A DNA stretch of 6,592 nt from Heyndrickxia sporothermodurans (lineage in GTDB: Bacteria > Bacillota > Bacilli > Bacillales > Bacillaceae_C), in the NCBI RefSeq assembly GCF_016785185.1, contig NZ_JAEKDY010000154.1. The stretch is one strand, 5' to 3'. Position 1 is the stretch's first letter. Each line of letters starts with the position of its first letter. The position numbers and the translations under genes were made by a program. The notes under the pieces are model-generated. The model made no database searches. It was not told the DNA's origin and saw only the letters and a list, made by a program, of their open reading frames with translations. Below are positions 5,551 to 6,592 of this stretch, piece after piece.

Positions 5551-5626
5551 TGGTGGCTCGGGACGGAATCGAACCGCCGACACATGGATTTTCAGTCCAT
5601 TGCTCTACCGACTGAGCTACCGAGCC
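5551..5626 (-). tRNA. tRNA-Phe (anticodon GAA)
   Basis: 76 nt with encoded CCA. The acceptor GGCTCGG pairs with CCGAGCC and the discriminator is A73. The anticodon loop CTGAAAA carries GAA. Confidence 0.96.
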
Positions 5627-5647
5627 ACTTTATATATTTGAAAAAAA

Positions 5648-5724
5648 TGGCGGTCCGGACGGGACTCGAACCCGCGACCTCCTGCGTGACAGGCAGGCAT
5701 TCTAACCAGCTGAACTACCGGACC
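5648..5724 (-). tRNA. tRNA-Asp (anticodon GUC)
   Basis: 77 nt with encoded CCA. The acceptor GGTCCGG pairs with CCGGACC and the discriminator is G73, the identity base of tRNA-Asp. The anticodon loop CTGTCAC carries GUC. Confidence 0.96.
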
Positions 5725-5742
5725 ATTTTATTTTCAAATCAA

Positions 5743-5816
<74 letters not shown>

Positions 5817-5825
5817 ATAATAATA

Positions 5826-5901
5826 TGGTGGAGGATGACGGGATCGAACCGCCGACCCCCTGCTTGTAAGGCAGGTGCTCTCCCAGCTGAGCTAATCCTC
5901 C
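5826..5901 (-). tRNA. tRNA-Val (anticodon UAC)
   Basis: 76 nt with encoded CCA. The acceptor GGAGGAT pairs with ATCCTCC and the discriminator is A73. The anticodon loop CTTACAA carries UAC. Confidence 0.96.
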
Positions 5902-5927
5902 AATATGTATAGTTATAATTTATTAAA

Positions 5928-6002
5928 TGGTGACCCGTACGGGATTCGAACCCGTGTTACCGCCGTGAAAGGGCGGTGTCTTAACCGCTTGACCAACGGG
6001 CC
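5928..6002 (-). tRNA. tRNA-Glu (anticodon UUC)
   Basis: 75 nt with encoded CCA. The acceptor GGCCCGT pairs with ACGGGTC through a G-U wobble at the second pair. The anticodon loop TTTCAC carries UUC, closed by the stem CCGCC/GGCGG. Confidence 0.96.
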
Positions 6003-6012
6003 ACGGTTTATA

Positions 6013-6104
6013 TGGCGGAGAGCAAGGGATTTGAACCCTTGAGACAGCGTTAACCGTCTACACGATTTCCAATCGTGCTCCTTCGGCCACTCGGACAGCT
6101 CTCC
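6013..6104 (-). tRNA. tRNA-Ser (anticodon GGA)
   Basis: A 92-nt class II tRNA with a long variable arm and encoded CCA. The acceptor GGAGAGC pairs with GCTCTCC and the discriminator is G73. The anticodon loop TTGGAAA is closed by CACGA/TCGTG, the same anticodon stem as the tRNA-Leu of this cluster. Confidence 0.96.
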
Positions 6105-6107
6105 TAA

Positions 6108-6182
6108 TGGCTCCGCAGGTAGGATTCGAACCTACGACCGATCGGTTAACAGCCGATAGCTCTACCACTGAGCTACTGCGGA
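6108..6182 (-). tRNA. tRNA-Asn (anticodon GUU)
   Basis: 75 nt with encoded CCA. The acceptor TCCGCAG pairs with CTGCGGA and the discriminator is G73. The anticodon loop CTGTTAA carries GUU. It is the first tRNA of the operon, nine bases after 5S rRNA. Confidence 0.96.
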
Positions 6183-6191
6183 ATATTACAA

Positions 6192-6308
<117 letters not shown>

Positions 6309-6420
6309 CCTTATGGACATATATTATTATATATGTTTTTTAAAATTTTTCAAGGATTAATTTAAAATTATTCCTTCAAAACTAGATAGATGAGAAACAG
6401 TAATAACGTTGAATCAAATT
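6309..6420 (-). other. 23S-5S spacer with processing hairpins
   Basis: The 112-base spacer holds two inverted repeats: CATATAT-TATT-ATATATG (6318-6335), ten bases before 5S, and the near-perfect AAGGATTAATTT/AAATTATTCCTT (6352-6376), with one mismatch in twelve paired positions. Between 6377 and the 23S end the minus strand reads TATCTAGTTTTGAAGG, the familiar Bacillus rRNA spacer motif. The hairpins are plausible substrates or guides for rRNA processing, but no specific nuclease site can be assigned from sequence. Confidence 0.55.
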
Positions 6421-6592
6421 AGGATAAGTCTTCGACCGATTAGTATTCGTCAGCTCCATGTGTCGCCACACTTCCACCTCGAACCTATCAACCTGATCAT
6501 CTTTCAGGGGTCTTATTTAGATAAACTAAGGGAAATCTCATCTTGAGGGGGGCTTCATGCTTAGATGCTTTCAGCACTTATCCCTTCCGCAC
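6421..6592 (-). rRNA. rrl: 23S ribosomal RNA, 3' end (partial)
   Basis: The last roughly 172 bases of 23S. On the minus strand they end GTGGAGCTGACGAATACTAATCGGTCGAAGACTTATCC-like (seen here with an ATGGAGCTGACG variant), the standard Bacillales terminus. GACTTATCC would pair with the 5' end of the molecule. The gene continues beyond the right edge, and the exact mature end may differ by a base or two. Confidence 0.95.

Overview
The window looks like the chromosome of a low-GC Gram-positive bacterium of the Bacillales. Three things suggest this: a 23S-5S-tRNA operon of Bacillus type, strong GAGG-type ribosome binding sites, and a 15-gene tRNA string in the order of the Bacillus subtilis trnD cluster. 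The 5S sequence and the general AT-rich style would fit a Lysinibacillus/Solibacillus-type relative, but that placement is an inference. Every confident gene lies on the minus strand, so transcription runs from high to low coordinates.

Right part (about 4780-6592), conserved core: the 3' end of a 23S rRNA gene, a spacer with two hairpins, a complete 5S gene, then 15 tightly packed tRNA genes: Asn(GUU), Ser(GGA), Glu(UUC), Val(UAC), fMet(CAU), Asp(GUC), Phe(GAA), Thr(UGU), Tyr(GUA), Trp(CCA), His(GUG), Gln(UUG), Gly(GCC), Cys(GCA), Leu(CAA). A strong intrinsic terminator follows 32 bases after tRNA-Leu. Twelve of the tRNAs encode their CCA end; fMet, Gln and Leu do not. B. subtilis trnD carries a second Leu gene at the end, which is absent here.

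Left part (1 to about 4740), accessory: immediately past the terminator lies a tyrosine recombinase (integrase) gene that has been inactivated by an in-frame TAG, two one-base deletions and a substituted catalytic arginine. Next come an intact zinc-dependent nucleoside/base deaminase gene of the TadA/guanine deaminase superfamily, a 480-base AT-rich gap that may hold a decayed glutaredoxin-like fragment and the hsdM promoter, and a type I restriction-modification operon. In that operon hsdM is intact, and hsdS follows with a 4-base ATGA overlap but encodes only one target-recognition domain. No hsdR is in view. At the extreme left edge a 16-codon open stretch on the plus strand may be the tail of a convergent gene.

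The picture is an old integrative island at the end of an rRNA-tRNA operon. Its integrase has decayed while a methyltransferase module and a deaminase stayed open. I do not see a convincingly new system. The items most worth a second look are the half-length HsdS, the deaminase of unknown substrate, and the regulatory-looking palindrome upstream of hsdM.
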